Shown piece by piece: positions 1 to 7,396 of a stretch of 32,036 nucleotides of DNA. Source of the DNA: Pseudomonas sp. GM79 (lineage in GTDB: Bacteria; Pseudomonadota; Gammaproteobacteria; Pseudomonadales; Pseudomonadaceae); the NCBI RefSeq assembly GCF_000282495.1, contig NZ_AKJE01000119.1, forward strand, positions 1 through 32,036, read 5' to 3'. The translations under genes were made by a program, and so were the position numbers. Each line of letters begins with the position of its first letter. Within the stretch, counting starts at the first letter, position 1. The notes beneath the pieces are model-generated. The model did not search any database and had not been told where the DNA came from. It saw only the letters and a program-made list of their open reading frames with translations.

Positions 1-285
1 CCCAGCCGTGGCGAAGCCGCCATTGGCGGTGCGCTGGGCGCAGCAGGCGGTAACGTGGTCGGCCGCAGCATGGGCGGCACCACCGGCAGCCTGATCGGTT
101 CCGCAGCAGGCGGCGGCGCCGGTGGCGCGCTGGGTAACTACATGGGTAACAAGAGCGATGACGACGATGATCGTCGCTATCGTCGTGGTTATGATGATGA
201 CGATCGTGGTTACTACCGTCGCGGCCATCCAGGTCGTGGTCATGCCTATGGCCATCGCAAGCATAAACATCGCTATCGCGACTGA
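1..285 (+). CDS. Glycine-zipper protein, C-terminal part (5' end outside window)
   Basis: The reading frame is open from base 1 and stops with TGA at 283-285, so the gene begins before the window. The visible 94 residues start with a run of small residues with GxxxG-type spacing (residues about 8-52), typical of glycine-zipper domains that pack against or insert into membranes. A charged, low-complexity tail follows, with two Asp clusters, RRY/RRG motifs and a His/Lys-rich end. This resembles the YMGG-like or 17 kDa surface-antigen glycine-zipper proteins of the envelope. A GTG at 55 could be misread as a start, but the zipper continues upstream of it. The function is unknown and the family assignment is by composition only. 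Confidence 0.7.
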   Translation, partial: PSRGEAAIGGALGAAGGNVVGRSMGGTTGSLIGSAAGGGAGGALGNYMGNKSDDDDDRRYRRGYDDDDRGYYRRGHPGRGHAYGHRKHKHRYRD

Positions 286-315
286 GGCTTGAATCGCCTC
301 GTTTACCGGTAGATC

Positions 316-349
316 AAAAAATCGCAGCCCTCGGGCTGCGATTTTTTTT
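316..349. terminator. Bidirectional intrinsic terminator
   Basis: A perfect 10-bp stem (321-330 with 333-342, 2-base loop) is flanked by an A-run on the left and a T-run on the right, so it can stop transcription on both strands. It sits between the glycine-zipper gene (ends 285, plus) and the thioesterase gene (ends 355, minus), which converge here. Confidence 0.9.
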
Positions 350-354
350 GCCTC

Positions 355-786
355 TCAGATCGCCAGTCGCTCCAACGCCCCGCGCAATCCGGCAGGAATT
401 GCCACCGGTTGATTCGTGGTCCGATCCACAAACACATGCACGAAGCGCCCCGCCGCACAGGCGTCATCTTCACCTGCCTTGAACACCGCCAATTCGTACT
501 GCACCGAGCTGTTGCCCAACTTGCCGACCCGCAGGCCGATTTCGATCCGGTCCGGGAAAGCGATAGAGGCAAAGTAGTCGCAGGCCGAACTCACCACAAA
601 CCCCACCACCTCGCCGTCATGGATATCCAGGCCACCGACTTCGATCAGGTAGGTGTTTACCGCCGTATCGAAAAAACTGTAGTAGGTGACATTGTTGACG
701 TGACCGTAGGTGTCATTGTCGTGCCAGCGAGTGGTGATGGGCTGGAAGTGCGGGTAGTCGGTGCGTTGGGGCATCGGGTTGGACAT
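355..786 (-). CDS. Acyl-CoA thioesterase, hotdog fold (4HBT/YbgC-like)
   Basis: This 143-residue protein has the size and opening pattern of single-domain 4-hydroxybenzoyl-CoA thioesterase family members. The segment WHDNDTYGHVNN (residues 21-32) matches the family active-site loop, with Asp25 the likely catalytic acid and the GHVNN turn opening the hotdog helix. The family hydrolyses short or aromatic acyl-CoA thioesters in the cytoplasm. The gene lies on the same strand as, and downstream of, a 3-hydroxyacyl-CoA dehydrogenase, which fits acyl-CoA metabolism. The 176-bp gap between them holds a REPIN, so co-transcription is uncertain. The substrate cannot be read from the sequence. Confidence 0.85.
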   Translation of the reverse strand: MSNPMPQRTDYPHFQPITTRWHDNDTYGHVNNVTYYSFFDTAVNTYLIEVGGLDIHDGEVVGFVVSSACDYFASIAFPDRIEIGLRVGKLGNSSVQYELAVFKAGEDDACAAGRFVHVFVDRTTNQPVAIPAGLRGALERLAI

Positions 787-843
787 CAGTGTTGGTTCCT
801 GGAGTTGAACAGCGAGTCTAAAACGAAAACCGCGTTATCGTTC

Positions 844-936
844 TTCGCGAGCAAGCCCGCTCCCACATTCAATCTTTATTGGACACAGGTTTTGTGTACG
901 CCTGAGATCCAGTGTGGGAGCGGGCTTGCTCGCGAA
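844..936. repeat. REPIN (inverted REP doublet), copy 1
   Basis: Two inverted copies of a ~24-bp REP sequence (844-867 and 913-936, core GTGGGAGCGGGCTTGC and its complement) are separated by about 45 bp. The same element recurs at 2316-2406, 4508-4589 and 19907-19996. The arrangement matches the REPINs described in fluorescens-group pseudomonads. It lies between two minus-strand genes. Confidence 0.9.
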
Positions 937-962
937 GGGTCCTTCACAGACGCCACATAAAA

Positions 963-2189
963 TCACACGTCAGCGAACCCTCGCCCCTCTGCCGCCAGCT
1001 CACCAATCAACCGCGCCGGCGCCCAGTGATCGCCCTGCTTGGTCTCGAGCTGCAACAACCGCAGATGAATATCTTCCAACCCTTGCTGATCCGCCCAGGC
1101 CATCGGCCCGCCCTTGTCCGCCGGGAAGCCATAACCGTTGAGATAGACCAGATCGATGTCGTGCGCCGACGTCGCGATACCTTCCTGAAGAATCTTCGCC
1201 CCTTCGTTGACCAGCGCCAGCAAACAACGCTCCAGAACCTCTTCAGGGCCGATCTCACGACGCTGGAACCCCAACCCCTCGCTAACTTCCAGCACCAGCG
1301 CATCGACGTCCACATCATGCTCAGCCTGGCGACTGCCCGGTTCGTAGTGGTAATACCCGTCGCCACTCTTCTGACCGAAACGCCCCAGCTCGCACAAGCG
1401 GTTGTCCACTTGAACTTCCGGGGCATCCTGGCCTTTGCCAGCCAGCTCCCGAGCACGCCATTCCAGGTCGATGCCAACCACGTCGTACATGCGGAACGGC
1501 CCCATGGCGAAACCAAAACCTTGCAGCGCCGCATCTACCTGATAAGGCAAAGCGCCCTCCAGCAGCATCTTGCGCGCTTCGAGTACGTAGGGATGCAGCA
1601 TGCGGTTGCCAATGAAACCGTGGCAGTTGCCCGACACCACGCTGACCTTGCCCATGCGCTTGCCCAGCTCTAGTGACGCTTCAAGCACCGCTGGCGCCGT
1701 CTGGGCGCCGCGCACGATCTCCAACAATTTCATGATGTGCGCCGGGCTGAAGAAATGCAGGCCCAGGACCTGTTGCGGACGGCGAGTGACAGCGGCGATG
1801 GCGTCAATGTCCAGCGCTGAGGTATTGCTGGCCAGAATCGCTTCAGGTTTGAGCAGGCCGTCGAGTTCGCGGAAGATTTTCTGCTTCAGCTCGAGGTTTT
1901 CGTAAACCGCTTCGATGACCAGATCGACATCGCGGATCGCCGCGTAATCGGCAGCCGCCGTCACCCGTGCAATGCGCGCATCCGCCTCGGCCTGAACGAT
2001 CCGTCCCTGACGCACGTTGTGGGCGTAAGTCTCAGCCACGCTGGTCAGTGCCTGCTCAAGCATCTGCGGATTGTTATCGACCCATTGCACCGGCACCCCG
2101 GCGTTGGCCAGGCACATGACAATGCCACGGCCCATGGTGCCGGCGCCGATCACGGCGGCGCGCTGAATATCGAACGGTGTCTGGCTCAT
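963..2189 (-). CDS. 3-hydroxyacyl-CoA dehydrogenase
   Basis: This 408-residue protein begins with an NAD-binding Rossmann fold (GAGTMG, residues 15-20). The family signature follows: SNTS at 121-124, catalytic His145 in LGLHFFSPAH, and Glu157 as its likely dyad partner. Two C-terminal 3HCDH helical domains follow (roughly 185-280 and 305-400), the second containing the GYGFP segment. It should oxidise L-3-hydroxyacyl-CoA to 3-ketoacyl-CoA with NAD+ in beta-oxidation or a related catabolic route. It is shorter than FadB-type fusions and has no enoyl-CoA hydratase domain. The ATG at 2189 is only eight residues before the Rossmann strand, so the start is well placed. A hotdog thioesterase lies downstream on the same strand. 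Confidence 0.92.
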   Translation of the reverse strand: MSQTPFDIQRAAVIGAGTMGRGIVMCLANAGVPVQWVDNNPQMLEQALTSVAETYAHNVRQGRIVQAEADARIARVTAAADYAAIRDVDLVIEAVYENLELKQKIFRELDGLLKPEAILASNTSALDIDAIAAVTRRPQQVLGLHFFSPAHIMKLLEIVRGAQTAPAVLEASLELGKRMGKVSVVSGNCHGFIGNRMLHPYVLEARKMLLEGALPYQVDAALQGFGFAMGPFRMYDVVGIDLEWRARELAGKGQDAPEVQVDNRLCELGRFGQKSGDGYYHYEPGSRQAEHDVDVDALVLEVSEGLGFQRREIGPEEVLERCLLALVNEGAKILQEGIATSAHDIDLVYLNGYGFPADKGGPMAWADQQGLEDIHLRLLQLETKQGDHWAPARLIGELAAEGRGFADV

Positions 2190-2315
2190 GGTTGTTCTCT
2201 TGTTAGCGATCCAAAGACAGTCCTCACCATAGTCAGGCGCCGGGCTTTTTTGAAATTTATTCCTGTGATGAGCGACATTCAGGGGATGGATGTGCGTTCA
2301 AAAACACCGATATCC

Positions 2316-2406
2316 CTGTGGGAGCGGGCTTGCTCGCGAAAGCGGTGTGTCAGGCAACATCAATGTTGAATGTGATGGCCCCTTCGCGAGCAAGCCCGCT
2401 CCCACA
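2316..2406. repeat. REPIN (inverted REP doublet), copy 2
   Basis: Inverted REP arms lie at 2316-2340 and 2383-2406, with the same sequence as the other copies. It sits in the gap between the dehydrogenase (start 2189) and the helicase (stop 2418), and its right arm ends 11 bp from the helicase stop codon. Confidence 0.9.
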
Positions 2407-2417
2407 TTGACGGTGCT

Positions 2418-4352
2418 TCAGCTTGGCAGGTGCGACTGGGACCAGTCGCGCACGTCGCCATACGGATAATCCTCCAACGCCGCAAACCCCGGAATCGAGC
2501 GCGCCTTGAGCTTGGTAAACAGCGGCACGCTGATCCCACACAGAAACCGCGTGACGCGCTCTGCCGATGGAGCACTCCCCGTGTGCTGCTCGTGCTTGTG
2601 GATAAAATCAGCACACAGCGCCTCGAAACTTTTATCCACAAGCGCCGGCAATTCCGGTGGCGCTGGCAGCCGTGCCACATGGCCGTGACACACGGAACAA
2701 TGCCCGCACTGCTTCGGTGCGTTTTCGTCGCCGAAGTACTCCGCCAGGCGATAGCCCAGGCAGTGGTCAGTCGCGAACAGATCGAGCATGGCGTGAATCC
2801 GAGCGATCTCGGTGCGCTCGTGTTGGGTGAAGTAGGCGTGCAATTCAGCGCTCAGGGTTTGGGAATCAAAGTCCGCTTGCAGCAGGCTGTAGACCTCGGT
2901 CATCTGCTTGCTTTCAACCTCGACCCAGCCCTTTTCCTGGAAATAATCCAGCGCCTTGACCACCCGACTGCGCTCGGCGGAATACTGCTCATACAGCGCA
3001 TCGAAATTCACCGTGGCCCAGGTCCGTGCGCGACTGGAGGTCTGGATGATCGCCGAGACGAAGTCCTTTCGCTCACCTTCAAATCGGGCAAGCAATGCTT
3101 CGGGTTCCTGCAAATACTTGAAGCGGTACTCGGCGTAATAGGCATAACGCGGGGCGATCATTGCGCGCAGTTCCAGCTGCACCAGCAAAGTCTTGAGCGG
3201 TAACTGGCGAATGTTGCTCTGATCGGCCAAAGGTCCCAGCAGAAACTCCCATTGCCCCTCGGGCGCAGTGGCTTGCAACTCGTCGAGCACGCAACGAATG
3301 CCGTCCCGTTCCGGCGTGTCGCCGTAGACGAAGTTTTCCAGCACGTTGAGGCTGTCGCGGTTGGCCAGCACCAGGCAATCGGATGGCTGCCCGTCACGCC
3401 CGGCGCGACCGATTTCCTGGCTGTAGTTTTCGATGGATTTAGGCAGGTCGAAATGCACCACGTTGCGGATATCGCTTTTATCGATGCCCATGCCGAAGGC
3501 AATGGTGGCGACGATGCAATTGGATTGCCCACCCATGAACCGCCGCTGGATTGCTTCGCGTTGCTCATGGGGCAAACCGGCGTGATAGGCCTCCGCCTGA
3601 ATGCCGCTGCGGGTCAGATGCTCGGCAATGTGCTCAGCGGTTTTCTGCAGGGTGACGTAGACGATACTCGGCTGGCCGGGACGCTGGCTCATCCACTCGA
3701 CAAGGCGTCGTCGCTTGTCCTGGCCGCGTACCGGTTCCACCAACAGATTGAGGTTGGGGCGGTAGAAACCGGTCGTCACCACATCCTCAGGGGCGATGGC
3801 GAATTTAGCCTGCATGTCGGCGATCACCTTGGGTGTCGCGGTGGCGGTCAGCAGCAGCGCCTGAGGAATGTTGAACTGGCGTTGGTAGTCCGGCAGCTTG
3901 AGGTAATCGGGCCGAAAGTTATGGCCCCATTCAGAGATGCAGTGGGCCTCGTCCACCACCAGCAGCGAGATCGGCACCTGCTGCAAAAAATGGCGGAAGC
4001 GCTCGTTCTTCAGACGCTCCACGGAAATCATCAGAATCTTCAGCTCGCCGGACTTTGCCCGGGCCATTACATCGCTGGCGTCATCGCGGCTCTGGGCCGA
4101 ATCGATACTGCCCGCCGCAATGCCGTGGCGCTGCAAGAACGCTAACTGATCCTGCATCAACGCCAGCAAAGGCGAGACCACCAACGTCAGGTGCGGCAGC
4201 AACAAGGCCGGCAGTTGATAGCAAAGGGACTTGCCCGAACCGGTCGGGAAAATCGCCGCCGCCGAGCGCCCGGCCAACACAGCACTGACCGCCGCCTCCT
4301 GGCCGGGTCGAAACTGTGGGTAACCGAAAACCTGTTCCAGGGTGTTGTGCAT
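2418..4352 (-). CDS. recQ: RecQ-family ATP-dependent DNA helicase
   Basis: This 644-residue protein has superfamily 2 helicase motifs in order. They are a Q-motif region FGYPQFRPGQ (9-18), Walker A TGSGKS with Lys41, DEAH box at 134-137, motif III TATAT, and motif VI QEIGRAGRDG. A RecQ zinc-binding region follows, with the cysteine cluster CGHCSVC near residue 550. RecQ helicases unwind DNA 3' to 5' at stalled forks and in recombination. The roughly 90 residues after the cysteine cluster do not show an obvious classic HRDC domain, so this is better called RecQ-like than a strict orthologue of E. coli RecQ (about 609 residues). The symbol is therefore tentative. The gene is transcribed alone between two REPIN-containing gaps. 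Confidence 0.9.
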   Translation of the reverse strand: MHNTLEQVFGYPQFRPGQEAAVSAVLAGRSAAAIFPTGSGKSLCYQLPALLLPHLTLVVSPLLALMQDQLAFLQRHGIAAGSIDSAQSRDDASDVMARAKSGELKILMISVERLKNERFRHFLQQVPISLLVVDEAHCISEWGHNFRPDYLKLPDYQRQFNIPQALLLTATATPKVIADMQAKFAIAPEDVVTTGFYRPNLNLLVEPVRGQDKRRRLVEWMSQRPGQPSIVYVTLQKTAEHIAEHLTRSGIQAEAYHAGLPHEQREAIQRRFMGGQSNCIVATIAFGMGIDKSDIRNVVHFDLPKSIENYSQEIGRAGRDGQPSDCLVLANRDSLNVLENFVYGDTPERDGIRCVLDELQATAPEGQWEFLLGPLADQSNIRQLPLKTLLVQLELRAMIAPRYAYYAEYRFKYLQEPEALLARFEGERKDFVSAIIQTSSRARTWATVNFDALYEQYSAERSRVVKALDYFQEKGWVEVESKQMTEVYSLLQADFDSQTLSAELHAYFTQHERTEIARIHAMLDLFATDHCLGYRLAEYFGDENAPKQCGHCSVCHGHVARLPAPPELPALVDKSFEALCADFIHKHEQHTGSAPSAERVTRFLCGISVPLFTKLKARSIPGFAALEDYPYGDVRDWSQSHLPS

Positions 4353-4507
4353 AAGCTGTCACTCCGTTGACCGCTGCGAAGCCCAAAGCCTAGCCGGCGA
4401 ACGCAGCGAGTCGAGAAAAGGTCGGGGGTAAAAACGATACTGGATGATACAGCGGATAGGTCGGGGAGACTGCACGGCGCAGGGAATGGGGCGGCTGGCA
4501 GATCGTT

Positions 4508-4589
4508 TTCGCGAGCAAGCCCGCTCCCACATTAGACCGAGTTCCTACGTAAGAACGCGGTCAACTGTGGGAGCGGGCTTGCTCGCGAA
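4508..4589. repeat. REPIN (inverted REP doublet), copy 3
   Basis: Inverted arms at 4508-4531 and 4566-4589 carry the same core as the other copies. It fills much of the 286-bp gap between the helicase start and the end of the small exported protein. Nothing else is evident in that gap. Confidence 0.9.
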
Positions 4590-4638
4590 GAGGCCAGCAA
4601 CATCACCCAAAAAACATCAATAAAAAATTAATACAAAA

Positions 4639-5142
4639 TCAGGGCACCAACACTGCCACCCGCAACTGCTCATCCAGCGCCTGCTCATGAAACATCCGGC
4701 TCTTGCTCGCCCAAACTGCATAAGCCGGGCTGATTTCGCCCGTGAACGCCGCCGCCAACTGACGCAAATCCGCGACACTTCGCACACGGGGGCAGAAAGG
4801 TTCGCCGTCACAGTTCTGGCTGGCGTTGTGGTAGGTGACCAGCAACCGATCCCACAACCCCTCACGCACTTGCCTGACCGATTTGAGCTTCACAGCCGGC
4901 ACACCCAGCCGCTGTTTCAGACCCTGTTCGTCCAGCGCTTCGCTGGCCAGCAGCGCCTTGCCTACCATCAACACCTCGGCGCGGGATGCAGTGTCGACGT
5001 TTGCCTGAGTGGTCAGCGCCTGTGGCCAACCGTTGCGGTCCATGTTGGCGAGGACCAGCGAATGAACGACGTCAGCAGCGCCCGCCATCCGACAAGCACC
5101 AGCCCACAACAATAAAATCGAGGCCATACGTAGCCATTGCAT
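4639..5142 (-). CDS. Small exported protein of unknown function
   Basis: This 167-residue protein has an N-terminal signal sequence: a hydrophobic stretch at residues 6-15, with probable cleavage after MAGA (about residue 22). A Cys at residue 17 lies in a weak lipobox-like context (WAGAC), so a lipoprotein cannot be excluded. The mature part is mostly soluble and holds two cysteines in NCDGEPFCP that could form a disulfide in the periplasm. I do not recognise the family. It stands alone on the minus strand, and the plus-strand gene at 5454 diverges from it. Confidence 0.6.
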   Translation of the reverse strand: MQWLRMASILLLWAGACRMAGAADVVHSLVLANMDRNGWPQALTTQANVDTASRAEVLMVGKALLASEALDEQGLKQRLGVPAVKLKSVRQVREGLWDRLLVTYHNASQNCDGEPFCPRVRSVADLRQLAAAFTGEISPAYAVWASKSRMFHEQALDEQLRVAVLVP

Positions 5143-5453
5143 ACCTAATTCCCTTTAAGAGTCGACTCAGACGCTTCGAAACGTCCTACAAAATCTGGCG
5201 CGCACCCAACGGAGGTTCAGTGCGCCACGCCTGACAATCCCGTAGGAATATCGACCTCTGGGGGGAAAAGCTTAAAAAATAGTCGGAACGTGCGTAGGCA
5301 AAGGTCGATAGCGCCGGTAAACCCCCTACAAAACCCGTCCATTTACGTCTTATTGCGACGCCTCGCCGCCGCCCTCTATAGTTTCCGACGCGGCTGAAAA
5401 CACTGTGTCGGCCCGCCGGCGAGCCTGCCCGATTTCCCACAGGACTGACCTCG
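5143..5453. other. Intergenic region between divergent genes
   Basis: No gene is seen in these 311 bases. A possible hairpin (5196-5201 with 5222-5227) lies near the left side. The right side carries the promoter described at 5353-5382, followed by about 70 nt of leader to the plus-strand gene at 5454. A good Shine-Dalgarno (AGGA at about 5441-5444) precedes that gene. Confidence 0.5.
5353..5382 (+). promoter_or_regulatory. Putative sigma70 promoter of the first paralogue
   Basis: A -35-like TTGCGA (5353-5358) is separated by 18 bp from a -10-like TATAGT (5377-5382). The second paralogue also has a TATAGT in a similar C-rich context (6086-6091), which supports both as real promoter elements. 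Confidence 0.5.
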
Positions 5454-5747
5454 ATGAACACGTTCCAACCGTTAACCAACCGCTATCGCCCGCTCAAAAC
5501 CAGCTACAGCGAAACCCCCGTGCTGGTCATCGACACCCAAGCCAATCCTCACGAGATTCTCGACGCCGCCCAGCAACGCATCCGCGCCGCCAGCGACCTG
5601 CTCGAAACACTTTATTGCCTGTGCTTCAAACAGGCTGACGTGAAAGACATTCCGAACATCGTCAGTGCGCTGTACCTGCTGACCCAGGATGGTCACGAAT
5701 TGCTTGAAGTTGCCCGGCAGCGATTGCCGAGAATCACTACCAATTGA
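5454..5747 (+). CDS. Small conserved protein of unknown function, paralogue A
   Basis: This 97-residue cytoplasmic protein has no signal or membrane segment. It is clearly paralogous to the 99-residue protein at 6332. Shared segments include RYRPL, IDT-ANP--IL-AA-QRIRA, SDLL-TL-C-CFK, DV-DIP-I and ALYLLTQDG/ALFLLTQDG. It looks all-helical, and the central QRIRAASDLLETLYCLCF is amphipathic. It resembles small Pseudomonas-restricted families such as those called DUF3077, but I cannot assign it firmly. The start ATG has an AGGA about 9 nt upstream, and the promoter at 5353-5382 precedes it. Confidence 0.75.
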   Translation: MNTFQPLTNRYRPLKTSYSETPVLVIDTQANPHEILDAAQQRIRAASDLLETLYCLCFKQADVKDIPNIVSALYLLTQDGHELLEVARQRLPRITTN

Positions 5748-5783
5748 TGCCAGAAAACAAATCCAGACCCACATGAAGATCCC

Positions 5784-5807
5784 TGTGGGAGCCGGGCTTG
5801 CCCGCGA
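5784..5807 (+). repeat. Single variant REP sequence
   Basis: One ~24-bp REP-like sequence (TGTGGGAGCCGGGCTTGCCC plus four bases) is present without an inverted partner. It differs from the doublets by an extra C and by CCC for CTC. It lies just before the antitoxin-like ORF. Confidence 0.65.
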
Positions 5808-5830
5808 TGAACGATAACGCGGTATGCCTG

Positions 5831-5998
5831 ATGAAAAACGAAACATCCGATGCTCAACGACAACTCGATAAAGCGGCCTGCGACACATGGTTCAGAGCGC
5901 AAGTACAAGCCAGCCTCGACGACCCTGGTCCCTGCATTCCCAATGAAGAAGTCAAACACGTGATGGCAATTAAACGAGAGAAATTGCGGAAGGGATAA
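5831..5998 (+). CDS. Orphan RelB/StbD-like antitoxin fragment
   Basis: This is a 55-residue ORF; an in-frame ATG at 5807 would add 8 residues. The segment TWFRAQVQASLDDPGPCIPN (from residue 19) matches the WFR-VQ-ALDDP-P-IPH-EV pattern seen in RelB/DinJ or 'stability determinant' antitoxins, which bind and neutralise an RelE/ParE-type toxin. No toxin gene follows within the next 330 bases, so it would be an orphan or a solitary regulator. No clear Shine-Dalgarno precedes either ATG, so expression is doubtful. The family call rests on this short motif only. Confidence 0.5.
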   Translation: MKNETSDAQRQLDKAACDTWFRAQVQASLDDPGPCIPNEEVKHVMAIKREKLRKG

Positions 5999-6331
5999 GT
6001 CCGTCAGCAACGGCCTATCAAAGCTTCATCCCGTTCCTACAAGAGAAGGCTCCTTGTCGGCTATCGCTGCCCGCAGCTCACCCCCTATAGTCGTGACTGT
6101 CGCTGCCAAATCAGCGGCTTGGGTTTGGTCACCCGAAAAACAGAGATAACTGACGCATGCCCTTGTATGCTGCCGACATCTTTTTTGTCGGCACGCTTTA
6201 TGGCGGCTGTGTTTGGGACGCCTCGGCGTGCCGGGTTATCTCTGCCGGTTTGACCAACCTGAACACAGTCCGCCTCCACCGCTTGGTCACGGTAGCGGCG
6301 GTTCTTCCGATACATTCAGAGATAACTAACA
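5999..6331 (+). other. Structured leader region upstream of paralogue B
   Basis: This 333-base stretch lacks a confident gene. It has a -10-like TATAGT at 6086-6091, which would give a leader of about 230 nt before the ATG at 6332. The leader holds CAGAGATAAC at 6141-6150 and again at 6317-6326, with the exact complement GTTATCTCTG at 6235-6244. TTGGTCAC occurs at 6125-6132 and 6283-6290, and its complement TGACCAA at 6251-6257. A small hairpin (GCCGAC/GTCGGC, about 6173-6192) lies between. A 60-codon ORF (6157-6339) spans it and overlaps the start of the next gene by 8 nt; it could be a leader peptide, but coding is unproven. Confidence 0.55.
6086..6091 (+). promoter_or_regulatory. Putative -10 element (TATAGT) of paralogue B
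   Basis: CCCCCTATAGT here parallels CCCTCTATAGT upstream of paralogue A. No convincing -35 hexamer is seen at the right distance, so the promoter may need an activator or may be extended by the C-rich context. Confidence 0.35.
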
Positions 6332-6631
6332 ATGAATAGCTGGGATCAGTTCACAATCGAACGCTACCGCCCGCTCCAATCCAACCTCACCGATTCCCCG
6401 CCCCTGATCATCGACACAGAGGCCAACCCCCAAGACATCCTCGAAGCCGCCCTCCAGCGCATCCGAGCGTCCAGCGATCTCCTCAAAACCTTGCACTGCG
6501 TTTGCTTCAAACACGGCGACGTCGAAGACATTCCCCACATCACCCACGCGCTCTTCCTGTTAACCCAGGACGGCTGTGACCTGCTACAAGTCGCCCAGCA
6601 ACGCATGATGAACTGGAAAGCCCCTGCCTGA
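6332..6631 (+). CDS. Small conserved protein of unknown function, paralogue B
   Basis: This 99-residue paralogue of the protein at 5454 aligns over nearly its whole length, with one extra residue near the N-terminus and a different tail after QQRM. The Asp/Glu-Ile-Leu-Glu-Ala-Ala helix and the C-V-C-F-K-H-G-D segment are retained. Unlike paralogue A it has no clear Shine-Dalgarno. The bases before the ATG are part of the repeated CAGAGATAAC element, so translation may be controlled by leader folding. Function is unknown, and the protein is cytoplasmic by composition. Confidence 0.75.
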   Translation: MNSWDQFTIERYRPLQSNLTDSPPLIIDTEANPQDILEAALQRIRASSDLLKTLHCVCFKHGDVEDIPHITHALFLLTQDGCDLLQVAQQRMMNWKAPA

Positions 6632-6644
6632 CGTAAAGCACCAA

Positions 6645-6681
6645 CAGGCAAGCCACACCCTTGAGGGAGCTGGCTTGCCTG
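6645..6681. repeat. 11-bp perfect inverted repeat (stem-loop)
   Basis: CAGGCAAGCCA (6645-6655) pairs with TGGCTTGCCTG (6671-6681) around a 15-base loop. It lacks a T-run, so it is either a weak terminator for paralogue B or a REP-like relic. It stands immediately before the IS-like direct repeats. Confidence 0.55.
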
Positions 6682-6686
6682 GGTAG

Positions 6687-6725
6687 AAACCGGAGACATC
6701 CTTTACGTTTTAAACCGGAGACATC
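6687..6725. repeat. IS-end-like direct repeats (possible IS remnant)
   Basis: The 14-mer AAACCGGAGACATC occurs at 6687-6700 and again at 6712-6725 with a 25-bp period. Tandem copies of this kind of GGAGACAT sequence resemble terminal repeats of some IS481/IS3-type elements as I remember them. No transposase is present. The second copy touches the stop codon of the PP2C-like gene (TAG, complement of 6725-6727), marking a likely edge of the acquired cassette. Confidence 0.5.
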
Positions 6726-7396
6726 TATAAACGAACGTCAATCCAGGTAACGTCATCGTCCATGTCAGTGATAGCAATTTCAGGAGTCCTCAAAACCTCA
6801 GCCTGGAAAGCCTCGCTCATATCGGCCCAGAAACCGTCCGTAGCAAAAACTAGCCGCTCACCTGCCAGAGCATTTCGAATCACGATCTCCGGATCAGGCG
6901 TTTTGCCTATTTTGTAGCTTCGAGTAATCCGGTTACGCGCTGGATCGCACGCCAGCTCGCGGTGTGATCGGTCGCGCTTCCAATTGGCCAGGCAATGAGG
7001 CGTCGTTATCCACTCTATGCCCATCCTCGCATCAACTATCCCGCAGCCGCAGTCACCCTCGTAAGCAATCGTCAGCAAGCCGTTTGCGACAACTGCCACC
7101 AAGTAGCTGGTTGATCCGCAGAGCTCAGAAAATAGAGGGGCATGCAAATCAGTGAGCACTGACCGAATCAACTGCGTAGCCAACTCATGAGTATCGTCGC
7201 CGCTTCCCTGCTCGACTCTCGACTGATAGGTGTCCATCAGTCTCTGAACCAACCCTTGGGCAAGTTGACCGCTACCGGCCTTCGATGTGCCGTCCACAAT
7301 AACGAATAAGCCTCTGACCCCATCGAACACTGCATCAGCGTAATCGCGATTTTCTTCCCTGGCCTGCCCTTTTACGGATCTGGTCGCGTAGATCAT
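6725..7396 (-). CDS. PP2C-like (PPM family) phosphatase, third gene of the NTase cassette
   Basis: This 223-residue protein shows the metal-binding motifs of PP2C phosphatases in order. They are REENRD (13-18), FVIVDGTSKAGSG with Asp35-Gly36 (variant of the DG-GG motif), GSTSYLVAVV (94-103), EGDCG (113-117, variant of GDSR), FATDGFW with Asp187, and DDDVTWIDV near the C-terminus with Asp214/215. Such enzymes use two Mn/Mg ions to remove phosphate from Ser/Thr. Some PPM-fold proteins (Legionella SidD) instead remove AMP from proteins. There is no kinase partner in the window. The start ATG overlaps the stop of the upstream nucleotidyltransferase gene as ATGA, implying translational coupling. 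The catalytic core looks complete although it ends abruptly at IS-like repeats. The substrate is unknown. Confidence 0.75.
   Translation of the reverse strand: MIYATRSVKGQAREENRDYADAVFDGVRGLFVIVDGTSKAGSGQLAQGLVQRLMDTYQSRVEQGSGDDTHELATQLIRSVLTDLHAPLFSELCGSTSYLVAVVANGLLTIAYEGDCGCGIVDARMGIEWITTPHCLANWKRDRSHRELACDPARNRITRSYKIGKTPDPEIVIRNALAGERLVFATDGFWADMSEAFQAEVLRTPEIAITDMDDDVTWIDVRL

Noticed and set aside
409..960. Plus-strand frame opposite the thioesterase gene
   Set aside because: The minus-strand thioesterase is clear, and the plus frame runs through the REPIN without any motif.
844..4589. Regularly recurring palindromic sequences as a CRISPR array
   Set aside because: The repeats are inverted pairs scattered between genes, not direct repeats with uniform spacers. 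They are REPINs.
6157..6339. 60-codon ORF as a firm protein-coding gene
   Set aside because: No ribosome site, and it covers the repeat-rich leader. It is kept only as a possible leader peptide within the leader entry.
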